Assembly: GCF_003253745.1 (NCBI RefSeq)
Contig: NZ_MZXV01000013.1
Span: 124,001 to 188,000 of the forward strand
From: Mesorhizobium kowhaii
GTDB lineage: Bacteria; Pseudomonadota; Alphaproteobacteria; Rhizobiales; Rhizobiaceae
DNA length: 64,000 bases
Direction: 5' to 3'
Both the position numbers and the translations under genes were made by a program. A model generated the notes under the pieces. That model did not search any database, was not told the origin of the DNA, and worked only from the letters and a program-made list of their open reading frames with translations. The first letter of the stretch is position 1; each line of letters starts with the position of its first letter. Shown in pieces: positions 43,835 to 51,745 of this stretch.

Positions 43835-44233
43835 ATGGATAGTGGTGACGGTTCTCCTTTCGGCTATGATGCGTACCGGCGGACATGTGCTTCGCACACC
43901 GTGCTCGAGATGCTGGCCAGCAAATGGGTCTATCTGGTGGTTTGCGCGCTGCGCAAAGGCCGGCTGCGCAATGGCGAGCTTGCCCGCAAGCTCGAAGGCA
44001 TCACGCCAAAGATGCTGACGCAGACGCTGCGCGTGCTCGAGCGCGACGGCCTGGTGCGGCGCGAGATCTTCCCTGTCATTCCGCCGCGTGTCGAATATGA
44101 ATTGACCGACCTTGGTCAGAATCTGGCGGGACTGCTCAACCAGATCAGGTCCTGGTCGGAACAGCATGCGCCCGACATCAAAGAGGCCAGGGCGCGGGCG
44201 GCTGCCGAAAATGAAGGCGATTGGGCCGCTTAG
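43835..44233 (+). CDS. HxlR-family winged-helix regulator
   Basis: A 132-residue regulator. The HxlR pattern is clear: CASHTVLEMLASKWVYLVVC, then RNGELARKLEGITPKMLTQT and LRVLERDGLVRREIFPVIPP. A Cys near residue 14 (RTCASH) could sense redox or electrophiles, as in several HxlR relatives. A palindrome ends just before the ATG. The divergent oxidoreductase is the natural target; HxlR proteins commonly repress detoxification enzymes beside them. Confidence 0.88.
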   Translation: MDSGDGSPFGYDAYRRTCASHTVLEMLASKWVYLVVCALRKGRLRNGELARKLEGITPKMLTQTLRVLERDGLVRREIFPVIPPRVEYELTDLGQNLAGLLNQIRSWSEQHAPDIKEARARAAAENEGDWAA

Positions 44234-44341
44234 CGGAGCTCTCAGCTCTGCTCAATCGAGCCTTTCGTGGCCGTCCGGCCAAGGCCGGAAGCCGAATTTT
44301 GCGCTCGCCGGCAAACGCCGACGTCGCGGACAGACCCGACT

Positions 44342-44719
44342 TCAGCCGATCATGGCGCTGCGGCCACCGACCTCGGATTCGCGAATCTTGGTGTCGCGCG
44401 ATTCGAGCATTTCAGCCTTGGAAAGCTCCGCTTCAGCTTCGCCGAGTAATGATTCGGCAGTGCTTCGCTGCTGGGCGAGGTCGCTTTGCGAATTTCTGAG
44501 GTTGTCGCGACGCAAACGCGCCGCCTTGGCAAAGGTCGGATAGGCAAAATGGTTGATGTCGGTGATGCCGGCTTTCTTTTCTTCGGCGGTGATCTGAAGC
44601 TCCAGTTCGACGGCCATGCGCTCGAACTCGGCGATCATCATGTCGAGCTGCAGCAGCTGCCGCCGCTTCTCATTCACCTGAAACTGTTTCAGCCGAACGA
44701 GGTTTTCACGTGACTTCAT
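44342..44719 (-). CDS. fliJ: flagellar export chaperone FliJ
   Basis: A 125-residue almost entirely coiled-coil protein (KSRENLVRLKQFQVNEKRRQ; later LRRDNLRNSQSDLAQQRSTA) with FliJ length and heptad pattern. FliJ escorts flagellar export substrates and couples FliI to the export gate. In Rhizobiales fliJ lies divergently upstream of ctrA, as here. GGGAGTACC precedes the ATG at 44719. Confidence 0.8.
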   Translation of the reverse strand: MKSRENLVRLKQFQVNEKRRQLLQLDMMIAEFERMAVELELQITAEEKKAGITDINHFAYPTFAKAARLRRDNLRNSQSDLAQQRSTAESLLGEAEAELSKAEMLESRDTKIRESEVGGRSAMIG

Positions 44720-44940
44720 GATTCGGTACTCCCGGAAACGCACACCCGCACATATCGTCCAAACCACTTGGAACGGCCCAAGCGTCACCCGTGTCCACCG
44801 GCTTTCCCCGAACTATGGGAAACAAAACCCTAAAGTTTTTTGCCGGCGGTAACCATTCGTTTACGGGCATTGTTAATCATACGGGTCAGGACTTAAGGCC
44901 GGGTAAAAATTCCGGCCGCCGATGCGGGAGCCGCGTCGAT

Positions 44941-45017
44941 GAGTCTCTGGAGTCGCTTAGTCCAGGTTGTTAATGTGTTGCATTAGGAATTGGGTTCTGT
45001 GATTCGTTATTAGATTC
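44941..45017. promoter_or_regulatory. cluster of four GANTC (CcrM) sites upstream of ctrA
   Basis: GANTC sites at 44941-44945, 44950-44954, 45001-45005 and 45013-45017. CcrM methylates this sequence, and hemimethylation times ctrA transcription in Caulobacter. Four sites within 77 bases is well above the random rate of about one per 256 bases. Confidence 0.6.
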
Positions 45018-45067
45018 AAGAGGGTGTAGAAAGAGGTTAAAAAATCTGGTACCGTCGTGGACGGGAA

Positions 45068-45086
45068 ATTAGGTTTTGTTAACCAT
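45068..45086 (+). promoter_or_regulatory. candidate CtrA-binding site in the ctrA promoter region
   Basis: ATTA-N7-TTAACCAT, containing the exact 8-base TTAACCAT half-site (45079-45086) described for CtrA promoters. It lies 86 bases before the ctrA start and is consistent with autoregulation. Confidence 0.5.
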
Positions 45087-45171
45087 TTGATGGCAGCCTC
45101 TGCACAAGGCAACCACTGCTCCGGGTCCGGACGGGTCGTGAAATGGTCCGGCAGCAGAAAAGGGGAATGAA

Positions 45172-45867
45172 ATGCGTGTTCTGCTGATAGAAGATGACAG
45201 TGCAACCGCACAAAGCATCGAACTGATGCTGAAATCGGAAAGTTTCAATGTCTACACGACCGACCTCGGTGAAGAGGGTGTCGATCTAGGCAAGCTCTAC
45301 GACTACGACATCATCCTTCTCGATCTCAACCTGCCTGACATGTCGGGCTATGAAGTCTTGAGAACGCTTCGCCTGTCCAAGGTGAAAACGCCGATCCTCA
45401 TCCTCTCCGGCATGGCCGGCATCGAGGACAAGGTACGCGGCCTCGGCTTCGGTGCCGACGACTACATGACCAAGCCGTTCCACAAGGATGAGCTGGTCGC
45501 CCGCATTCATGCCATCGTGCGGCGCTCCAAGGGCCATGCCCAGTCGGTCATCACCACGGGCGACCTAGTGGTCAACCTCGATGCCAAGACCGTTGAAGTC
45601 GGCGGCCAGCGCGTGCACCTCACCGGCAAGGAATATCAGATGCTGGAGCTGCTATCGCTGCGCAAGGGCACCACGCTGACCAAGGAAATGTTCCTCAACC
45701 ACCTCTATGGCGGCATGGACGAGCCCGAGCTGAAGATCATCGACGTCTTCATCTGTAAGCTGCGCAAGAAGCTCGACGCGGCATCCGGCGGCCAGAATTA
45801 CATCGAGACGGTCTGGGGTCGCGGCTATGTGCTGCGCGAACCGGAAGACATCCGCGTCAGCGCCTGA
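45172..45867 (+). CDS. ctrA: cell-cycle response regulator CtrA
   Basis: A 231-residue OmpR-type response regulator. The receiver begins [20 protein letters not shown] and has phospho-acceptor Asp51 ([12 protein letters not shown]) and the [13 protein letters not shown] switch. The winged-helix output domain carries [20 protein letters not shown] and [13 protein letters not shown]. Sequence and length match CtrA. Phosphorylated by the CckA-ChpT relay, CtrA controls division, flagellar and replication genes and, in Brucella, is essential. AGGGGAATGAA sets the start. The region upstream holds GANTC sites and a CtrA half-site; a terminator follows. Confidence 0.97.
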   Translation: MRVLLIEDDSATAQSIELMLKSESFNVYTTDLGEEGVDLGKLYDYDIILLDLNLPDMSGYEVLRTLRLSKVKTPILILSGMAGIEDKVRGLGFGADDYMTKPFHKDELVARIHAIVRRSKGHAQSVITTGDLVVNLDAKTVEVGGQRVHLTGKEYQMLELLSLRKGTTLTKEMFLNHLYGGMDEPELKIIDVFICKLRKKLDAASGGQNYIETVWGRGYVLREPEDIRVSA

Positions 45868-45898
45868 GCGACGAACACCGTCCGAACTTTTCTTCGAC

Positions 45899-45927
45899 AA
45901 AAAAGCCCGGCTCCGGCCGGGTTTTTT
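45899..45927 (+). terminator. rho-independent terminator of ctrA
   Basis: AAAAAAG, a six-pair stem CCCGGC/GCCGGG with loop TCCG, then six T. It is 31 bases after the ctrA stop. Confidence 0.9.
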
Positions 45928-45969
45928 CGTGATGGGCTGATAACTATTTGTTTTTACGCAATTCCCTAA

Positions 45970-46024
45970 GGGAAAGCGCTACGCGCTTTCCCGGGAAAAC
46001 CGTTACACACTTTTCCTGGAATTG
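45970..46024. repeat. interspersed palindromic repeat (Mesorhizobium-type)
   Basis: A perfect ten-pair palindrome (GGGAAAGCGC-TAC-GCGCTTTCCC, 45970-45992) followed by CACTTTTCCTGGAATTG (46008-46024). The latter 17 bases recur at 58780-58796. Such extragenic palindromes are scattered through rhizobial genomes. Confidence 0.55.
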
Positions 46025-46039
46025 TTCCAGGCCGCCGAC

Positions 46040-46408
46040 TCAGGCGGCGATCTTCAAGGTGCGAAAACGCTCGAGAAGTTGCGGCCGGTTGAACGGCTTC
46101 AGGAGATAGCCCTGGGCGCCGGCGCGCTTGGCCCGCATGATCGAAGCGATATCGAGCTCGACCAGTGAAATCAGGATCTGCGGCTTTATCGGGCTCTCCA
46201 TGGCGCGCACGCGACGGATGAGATCGACCGCCGCCACGTCCGGCAAGGCGCCGTCGACGACGATGATGTCAGGCATGTCGGCAGCGCACATCTCCAGCGC
46301 GTCAAGTCCGCTGGCTGCCTCGATGACAACCATGTCGGAGCCGCCCAGGATGCGTTTTGCAACCTTCCTGATGACACTTGAATCGTCGACGAACATGCAG
46401 CGTTTCAT
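46040..46408 (-). CDS. single-domain response regulator
   Basis: A 122-residue receiver domain with no output domain. Acidic pocket CMFVDDSSVIRK (D8, D9), phospho-acceptor Asp52 (DIIVVDGALPD), and the conserved Lys in LLKPFNRPQL. The sequence does not look like CpdR. It sits between ctrA and chpT on the opposite strand to ctrA and may pass phosphate or regulate localisation in the same relay. The start at 46408 follows weakly placed purines. Confidence 0.85.
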   Translation of the reverse strand: MKRCMFVDDSSVIRKVAKRILGGSDMVVIEAASGLDALEMCAADMPDIIVVDGALPDVAAVDLIRRVRAMESPIKPQILISLVELDIASIMRAKRAGAQGYLLKPFNRPQLLERFRTLKIAA

Positions 46409-46654
46409 TTCCGGGTCCTTTTGCCTGTTGGCAATCCGGTAGCGTCGGGGGCATCCGAAAGGCACCATAGGCCGATCTGGTAAAGAAGCCGAAAAGCGTT
46501 TAGGTAAAATTTTTGCAAAGATGCCGTTTGCGGGCTGTTCTTCGCAATGCTTCGGCGTGACCCGCCCGGTGAAGCTCATTTCACCTCGATCGAGATGCCG
46601 CAGCAGGTATTACGAATTGAAATACTTCGCTGCTCTAGGGCGTTGGCGTGAATT

Positions 46655-47284
46655 TCAGGCGGCTGAAAGCACGATTTCTTCCGGCGTCGCGTGGATCGAT
46701 ATCGTCATGTTGGCTTCGCGCGCCAGAAGCAGAGTGTAATAGGGCTGCACGGAATGCGCGTCGATCGGTTCCTCCGGCTTGTGGCCGGAATGCAGTTCGA
46801 GGAATTTCGGCGGCACGCGCAGCATCGGGCCGCTCGCCGCAAGCGCGAAACGTGGCTCGGTTTCGAGGTTTTCCAACGTCACCGAAAGCTTGCCGCCGCG
46901 CGGAATGGCGGCGTTGGCGACGAGGAGCAGGTTGAGCAGCAGCTTGACCTTGTTCTTGGGCAGCAGCGCGCGGGGTCCGTTCCAGGTCAGTTCCGGCTTT
47001 TCGTTCTTGAGGAAGGCGATGGCGACCGCTTCGGCATCGCCGGTATCGATCAGCATGCCGGCCGAGCCGGCGGCGCCGAAAGCGATGCGGGCGAACTGCA
47101 GGCGGGCCGAAGCGTTGCGGGCGCTCTGGCGGATCAGTTTCATGGCGTCCTCGTCGGCGCCACCTTCGTCGAGCAGTTCGAGCCCATTGTTGATCGCGCC
47201 GACCGGCGAGATGATGTCGTGGCAGACCCGGCTGCACAAAAGCGCTGCCAGATCGGGTGCGGAAAGGGTGAACAGATCGGCCAT
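46655..47284 (-). CDS. chpT: histidine phosphotransferase ChpT
   Basis: A 209-residue ChpT-type phosphotransferase that shuttles phosphate from CckA to CtrA and CpdR. The phospho-His is His22 (SRVCHDIISPVGAINNG). The four-helix DHp-like part is followed by a degenerate ATPase-like domain (KVKLLLNLLLVANAAIPRGG). It lies opposite ctrA, as in Brucella. The ATG at 47284 is used; another at 47317 is in frame. Confidence 0.93.
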   Translation of the reverse strand: MADLFTLSAPDLAALLCSRVCHDIISPVGAINNGLELLDEGGADEDAMKLIRQSARNASARLQFARIAFGAAGSAGMLIDTGDAEAVAIAFLKNEKPELTWNGPRALLPKNKVKLLLNLLLVANAAIPRGGKLSVTLENLETEPRFALAASGPMLRVPPKFLELHSGHKPEEPIDAHSVQPYYTLLLAREANMTISIHATPEEIVLSAA

Positions 47285-47506
47285 CGGCAAAAATCCCTGC
47301 AAAATTTCATAACTCATGGCCGAGCGATCGATTCGTCGCCGCCCACACGAATCACGCTCTCCCTCGGGCCTTCTGAATACACAGCGCCCGTGCGTGCAGC
47401 AACAAATCCAAAATTGTGGTTATGGCAAATGGCGCGTTCGCGCAGGCCGCCGACCCCACCTGAGCGAGCCAAAACAGCCTTTGAACCGCCATGTTCATGT
47501 GCGAGC

Positions 47507-47517
47507 TTAATGGTTGA
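47507..47517. promoter_or_regulatory. candidate CtrA half-site upstream of eipA
   Basis: TTAATGGTTGA; its complement TCAACCATTAA differs by one base from the TTAACCAT CtrA half-site. It lies about 111 bases before eipA. In Brucella, eipA is a direct CtrA target. Confidence 0.4.
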
Positions 47518-47627
47518 AAAAGGATTACGGCATAGTTTGCCCGTAACAGTTACCCTTAACGGCCGGCTAAAAGAGCCGTACGGGTGCGAGGCGTCGGCGA
47601 AAGTGCTCCCTGACGGAGATTGGAAGC

Positions 47628-48233
47628 ATGTTTTCCCGATTCTACGACCGGACTTTTTTCCGTGTCACAGACCGGACATTTGTCCGTGTCGTCTCAATGG
47701 CGGTCGCGCTCATGGGCGTTCTCGTCTTCTCGACTTCGACCCTGCGAGCCCAGGAATATACCGCTCAAGAGATTGTCGATTCCGGTCACAAGTTCTTCGG
47801 CGCGACATCGGGCGGTCTGGCCACGGTTATCGAGAAGATTTTTGCTTCCTACGGACTGCCCAACGGCTATCTGCTGGGCGAAGAGGGCTCGGGCGCGCTG
47901 ATCGGCGGCCTGACCTATGGCGAAGGCACGCTCTACACCAAGAATGCCGGCGATCACAAAGTGTTCTGGCAAGGCCCGTCGCTCGGCTGGGATTTCGGCG
48001 GCGAGGGGTCGCGGGTGATGATGCTGGTCTACAATCTCGACGATGTGGGCAACCTCTACAACCGCTATGGCGGCGTCGCCGGTTCGGCCTATGTGGTGGC
48101 CGGCGTCGGTTTCAACGTGCTGAAGAACAACAATGTGCTTTTGGTGCCGATCCGCACCGGCGTTGGTGCCCGGCTCGGCGTCAATCTCGGCTATCTGAAG
48201 CTTACCGAACGCGCCACTTGGAATCCGTTCTGA
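47628..48233 (+). CDS. eipA: envelope integrity protein EipA (DUF1134)
   Basis: A 201-residue exported protein. The signal peptide (SMAVALMGVLVFSTSTLRAQ) is followed by an EipA/DUF1134 beta-barrel-like domain: EIVDSGHKFFGATSGGLATV, GALIGGLTYGEGTLYTK, GPSLGWDFGGEGSRVMM. In Brucella EipA is periplasmic, maintains the cell envelope, and its gene lies beside chpT and ctrA, the same arrangement as here. GGAGATTGGAAGC precedes the ATG. Confidence 0.92.
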   Translation: MFSRFYDRTFFRVTDRTFVRVVSMAVALMGVLVFSTSTLRAQEYTAQEIVDSGHKFFGATSGGLATVIEKIFASYGLPNGYLLGEEGSGALIGGLTYGEGTLYTKNAGDHKVFWQGPSLGWDFGGEGSRVMMLVYNLDDVGNLYNRYGGVAGSAYVVAGVGFNVLKNNNVLLVPIRTGVGARLGVNLGYLKLTERATWNPF

Positions 48234-48246
48234 GCTAAACCCGTTC

Positions 48247-48272
48247 CGTTGCGGCAAACGCTTGCCGCAACG
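48247..48272 (+). terminator. hairpin after eipA
   Basis: An 11-pair perfect stem CGTTGCGGCAA/TTGCCGCAACG, loop ACGC, starting 14 bases after the eipA stop. There is no T-run, so it is either a Rho-assisted terminator or an mRNA stabiliser. Confidence 0.6.
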
Positions 48273-48341
48273 CTGGATTTCCGCCATGCCAACGTGGCAC
48301 AATCCAGCATTAGCGGTTGCCGTCCACAAACGGGTAGTCAC

Positions 48342-49478
48342 TTGGTTCAGTCGGTCCTGTTCTTCGTCCTCGGCTTTCTCTGCGCCGGCTTTCTGGCGGT
48401 TATGGTTGCTCCGGCGATATGGCGCCGTGCCGTCGCCCTGACGCGCAAACGCATCGAAGCCTCGATACCTCTGACGCAAACCGAGATCCTGGCGGACAAG
48501 GATCGCGTCCGCGCCGAATACGCCATGTCGACGCGCCGCCTCGAAATCAGCGTCAAGGCTTTGCGCGAGAAGGCGGCCGAACAGCTCGTCGAGATCAGTC
48601 GCGGCCACGAGGCGATGAAGGGCCTGGCGATCGAGCGCATGGACAAGAACCAGGCGCTGAGCGAACTGGGTGCCAAGAGCGAAATGCTGCGGCAGCGCGA
48701 GGAGGAGTTGCACCGTCTGTCGGACCGGCTCAAGGAAACCGAACGCAAGCTGGAGAAGCGCGCGCTCGAGCTCGAAAAGCTGGGGCGCATGTATGACGAC
48801 GCCAGCTTCTCCTCCAGCAGCCGGCAGATCGAACTCGTGGCGCGCGAATCCGAGATGCAGAAACTCGCCAGCGACATCGCGCTGCTGCGCGGCCAGCGCA
48901 AGGAGGCGGACAGGCGCGGCCAGGAGATCGCGGCCGAAAGCAAGGCCGCGCGCGACGCCGTGAAAGCCGAGAAGAAAAGGACCGCCGAGCTCGACAAGAA
49001 GGTCGAGCGGCTGCTGGCCACTCTTGCCGATCGCGAGGACAAGCTCGACCGTCGCGAAAAGGAACTGGCGCGGCTGCGCGACAAATTGAAAGCCGAGGAC
49101 AGCACGCCGGCGCTGCGGCTGGTCGGCAGGGGCGGCGATATCGCCAAGAGCGATGATTTCGACAAGGCAATCGCCAAGCTCGACAGCGACCGCGAGCGGC
49201 TCGAGGCGAGGCTGACGGCGCTGGCGCTCGAGAACAAGCGGCTGAAGGCGGATCTCACCGCGCTGGCCGCGTCCAATCCCGCGGATGGCAGCTCCGCCTT
49301 GCGCGAGCAGATGAACGAACTGGCAGCGGAGGTCGTCCACCTGACGGCCAAGCTCGAAGGACCTGATTCGCCGATCGCCAAGGCATTGGCGGCACCGTCG
49401 GATGCTCGCTCCGGCAACGGTGACCGCAGTCTTGCAGATCGGGTGCGGGCGCTGCAGAAGGCTGACGCAGCAAGCTGA
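48342..49478 (+). CDS. single-pass membrane coiled-coil protein
   Basis: About 378 residues. A membrane segment at the N terminus (VQSVLFFVLGFLCAGFLAVM) is followed by a very long coiled coil (Lys/Glu/Arg/Leu-rich heptads from about 40 to 300). The frame is open from 48249, but that part overlaps the hairpin after eipA and is not protein-like, so the TTG at 48342 is preferred. Related proteins lie next to eipA in Rhizobiales in my recollection; function unknown, possibly envelope organisation. Confidence 0.75.
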   Translation: MVQSVLFFVLGFLCAGFLAVMVAPAIWRRAVALTRKRIEASIPLTQTEILADKDRVRAEYAMSTRRLEISVKALREKAAEQLVEISRGHEAMKGLAIERMDKNQALSELGAKSEMLRQREEELHRLSDRLKETERKLEKRALELEKLGRMYDDASFSSSSRQIELVARESEMQKLASDIALLRGQRKEADRRGQEIAAESKAARDAVKAEKKRTAELDKKVERLLATLADREDKLDRREKELARLRDKLKAEDSTPALRLVGRGGDIAKSDDFDKAIAKLDSDRERLEARLTALALENKRLKADLTALAASNPADGSSALREQMNELAAEVVHLTAKLEGPDSPIAKALAAPSDARSGNGDRSLADRVRALQKADAAS

Positions 49479-49480
49479 GA

Positions 49481-50284
49481 TCAGTTCCTGTTTGCCGAGA
49501 AATGATGCAGCGCGATGGCTGACGCTGCGGCGACGTTCAGGCTGTCGAAGCCTTCCGACATAGAAATCCGCACGGTGTGCAGGCGTGCGAGCAGGCTGTC
49601 CGGCAAGCCTTCGCCTTCGGTGCCGAGATAGAGCGCCAGGCGCTCGCTTCGCCGCGCATCGCGTATGTCGGTCTGCCCGCGTGGCGACAGCGCGAATTGC
49701 GCGAAGCTCCGTTGGGCGAGCATTGGCGAGAAGCCGTCGGTGTCGGTGAATGACGCGAAAGGTATCTTGAGCGCGGCGCCGACGGAAACCCGGATCGCCT
49801 TGCGGTAGAGCGGATCGCAGCATGTTGCGTCCATGAGCACCGCATCGGCGCCAAAGGCGGCGGCGTTGCGGAAGATCGAACCCATATTGTCATGGTTGGC
49901 GATGCCGACGAGCACCACGACCAGCGCGCGGGCCGGCAAGGCATCGAGCAGGGCCTCGGCCGACCGCGGCGTCCCCTTGCGGCCTATGGCCAGGATGCCG
50001 CGATGCATATGAAACCCGGCGATTGCATCCATCACCGCGCCGGCGGCGACATAGACCGGCAGGTCCGCCGGCGCCTTGCGCAGGATGCCCTCGAGGCCGG
50101 CCAGCCGGTTTTCCAAGATCAGCATCGATTCGGCGCCAAAGCGCCCAGTCGAGAGCAGCAGGTCGAGCACCACCTTGCCTTCGGCGACGAAGCGGCCTTG
50201 CCGGCCCGCAAGGTCACGCTCGCGGATATCGAGATAGGCGGCAACGCGCGGGTCTTGCGGGTCGTCGATGCGAATGGGATCCAT
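49481..50284 (-). CDS. TrmH/SpoU-family RNA 2'-O-methyltransferase
   Basis: A 267-residue SPOUT methyltransferase with an N-terminal substrate-binding part. The knot motifs are VGIANHDNMGSIFRNAAAFG, LYLGTEGEGLPD and MSEGFDSLNVAAASAIAL. These supply the catalytic Asn/Arg and the SAM site. It should methylate ribose in rRNA or tRNA, target unknown. GAGGAACGC fixes the ATG at 50284. Its end is two bases from the end of the preceding coiled-coil gene. Confidence 0.88.
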   Translation of the reverse strand: MDPIRIDDPQDPRVAAYLDIRERDLAGRQGRFVAEGKVVLDLLLSTGRFGAESMLILENRLAGLEGILRKAPADLPVYVAAGAVMDAIAGFHMHRGILAIGRKGTPRSAEALLDALPARALVVVLVGIANHDNMGSIFRNAAAFGADAVLMDATCCDPLYRKAIRVSVGAALKIPFASFTDTDGFSPMLAQRSFAQFALSPRGQTDIRDARRSERLALYLGTEGEGLPDSLLARLHTVRISMSEGFDSLNVAAASAIALHHFSANRN

Positions 50285-50435
50285 GCGTTCCTCGTGGCCA
50301 CCGCAGCGGCCCAAAAATCCGGACCGATTGCCGAGGCTCACCTTTGGTTCGGAAAGCACGATGCGACAATTCAGGACGATCAGCTATACGCACATCGTCC
50401 TGAAAGGGTCGGCGAGGTAAGTGGCTATAGGGCGG

Positions 50436-50777
50436 TCAGGTTCCGGCGCGACGCAAACGGTGCGCCATCTGGGAGAGGTCCTCCTTGCCGCCGAAAATGC
50501 CGTCCAGCATGCCGAGCAGTTCGCGCACGGCATCGGATTTGCAGGAATAGTAGATCATCTGCCGGTCGCGACGGGTGTCGACGAGGTCGAGCGCCCGCAA
50601 CTTGGCCAGATGCTGCGACAGGGCGGATTGACTGAGCATCACCTTCTCGGCGATGGCGCCGACCGACATTTCACCGTCGATCAGATAGCTCATGATCAAC
50701 AGCCGTTTCTCATTGCCCATCAGCATGAGAAATTCGGCTGCCGATCCGGCATTCGCGATTAGCTTAGTCGAGACCAT
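50436..50777 (-). CDS. ArsR-family winged-helix regulator
   Basis: A 113-residue ArsR-type repressor. The HTH is MSVGAIAEKVMLSQSALSQH and wing residues follow (DTRRDRQMIYYSCKSDAVRE). No Cys pair typical of metal-binding ArsR (ELCVCDL) is present, so it may sense another signal or resemble SoxR/BigR-like ArsR proteins. GGGGGATCG precedes the ATG; an upstream ATG at 50801 is possible. Confidence 0.85.
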   Translation of the reverse strand: MVSTKLIANAGSAAEFLMLMGNEKRLLIMSYLIDGEMSVGAIAEKVMLSQSALSQHLAKLRALDLVDTRRDRQMIYYSCKSDAVRELLGMLDGIFGGKEDLSQMAHRLRRAGT

Positions 50778-50918
50778 CGATCCCCCATGCTTCTTGTTCA
50801 TCCTGACGCCATGGGGGCAATGGCATCTGATTCCATAAACTCAGCTGTGAATGGGCGCTGCGATTCAGCGTCACCGATAAAAGGTAGAACATTTCCTTCA
50901 AATCTCAAGTGTTGCTTT

Positions 50919-51710
50919 TTATTCAGCATGATTTAGTTCAATTTTGGCGTCGGCCGCGGCCCGGCCGGTCCTGACCATATCGACCAGAATGGGACGCAAT
51001 TCGGGCGCCGCCGCCAAGGGTTGCGGAAAGAAGACCCGGCAGACATCGTCACCCGACACCAGATCCATGCCATCGGCATCGAATCCGGCAATAATCCAAC
51101 CTTTGCCGGACACGTTCGCAAAATGCTGTGCATAAACGGCGATCGCATCGAGATGGTCGGCGTTCATATGATCGATGGCGGATTGTTCGCTCGCCGCCAG
51201 GTCCTCGACGATCGGTCCGCTGGTGAGCAGATGCGATCGATCGAGCTGATAGGCCTTGCCAAAGCCGCCGTTGAGGCTGGCGCGTTGCGGCTCGAGGCGG
51301 AAGATCGAAAAGTCGCCGAGACCGGCGTAGAGTCTCGCCTTGGGATTGCGGTTGAGATAACGGCGCTCGGTGCGGGCGTGTTCGCTCGATCCGCGCTCAA
51401 TCCGTGCCGCCTGGCAGATCAGTGTCAGGCGCGGGTGCGCCAGCGGGTCGCCCTTGCCGGGTTCGCCAAGCAGCAGGGAACAGCGCGCATCGGCAAGCAA
51501 GGCGCCGGTGTGCGCCGAGAGCATCGACACCAGGATCAGCGGCGCGCCATCGATGTCGGTGGCCACGCCGACCCTGCTGACCAGCGGCGAACCTGTCTGT
51601 GCTTCGATCACTGCCAGCGCGCCAAAGCGGGCGCTGCGCAGGAGCGTCTTGCCCAGTCGGATCGCCTCGGCGTCCGTCGCGCGGATCACGTCCTTCTTCG
51701 GTTCGTCCAA
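50919..51710 (-). CDS. HugZ-like heme/pyridoxamine oxidase-fold protein
   Basis: A 263-residue protein: N-terminal split-barrel PNPOx-like domain (FGALAVIEAQTGSPLVSRVG, LILVSMLSAHTGALLADAR) and C-terminal DUF2470-type domain (AIDHMNADHLDAIAVYAQHF). The combination is that of HugZ/heme-utilisation proteins. It could bind heme or flavin; catalysis is not shown. It precedes the ArsR gene on the same strand. Confidence 0.8.
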   Translation of the reverse strand: MDEPKKDVIRATDAEAIRLGKTLLRSARFGALAVIEAQTGSPLVSRVGVATDIDGAPLILVSMLSAHTGALLADARCSLLLGEPGKGDPLAHPRLTLICQAARIERGSSEHARTERRYLNRNPKARLYAGLGDFSIFRLEPQRASLNGGFGKAYQLDRSHLLTSGPIVEDLAASEQSAIDHMNADHLDAIAVYAQHFANVSGKGWIIAGFDADGMDLVSGDDVCRVFFPQPLAAAPELRPILVDMVRTGRAAADAKIELNHAE

Positions 51711-51745
51711 GGCATCACCGCAATAAGTTGATTTTACCTCTCCGC

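Noticed and set aside
47694..49823. 709-codon minus-strand frame opposite eipA and the coiled-coil gene
   Set aside because: An antisense shadow; EipA and coiled-coil patterns on the plus strand are convincing and this frame has no domain motifs.
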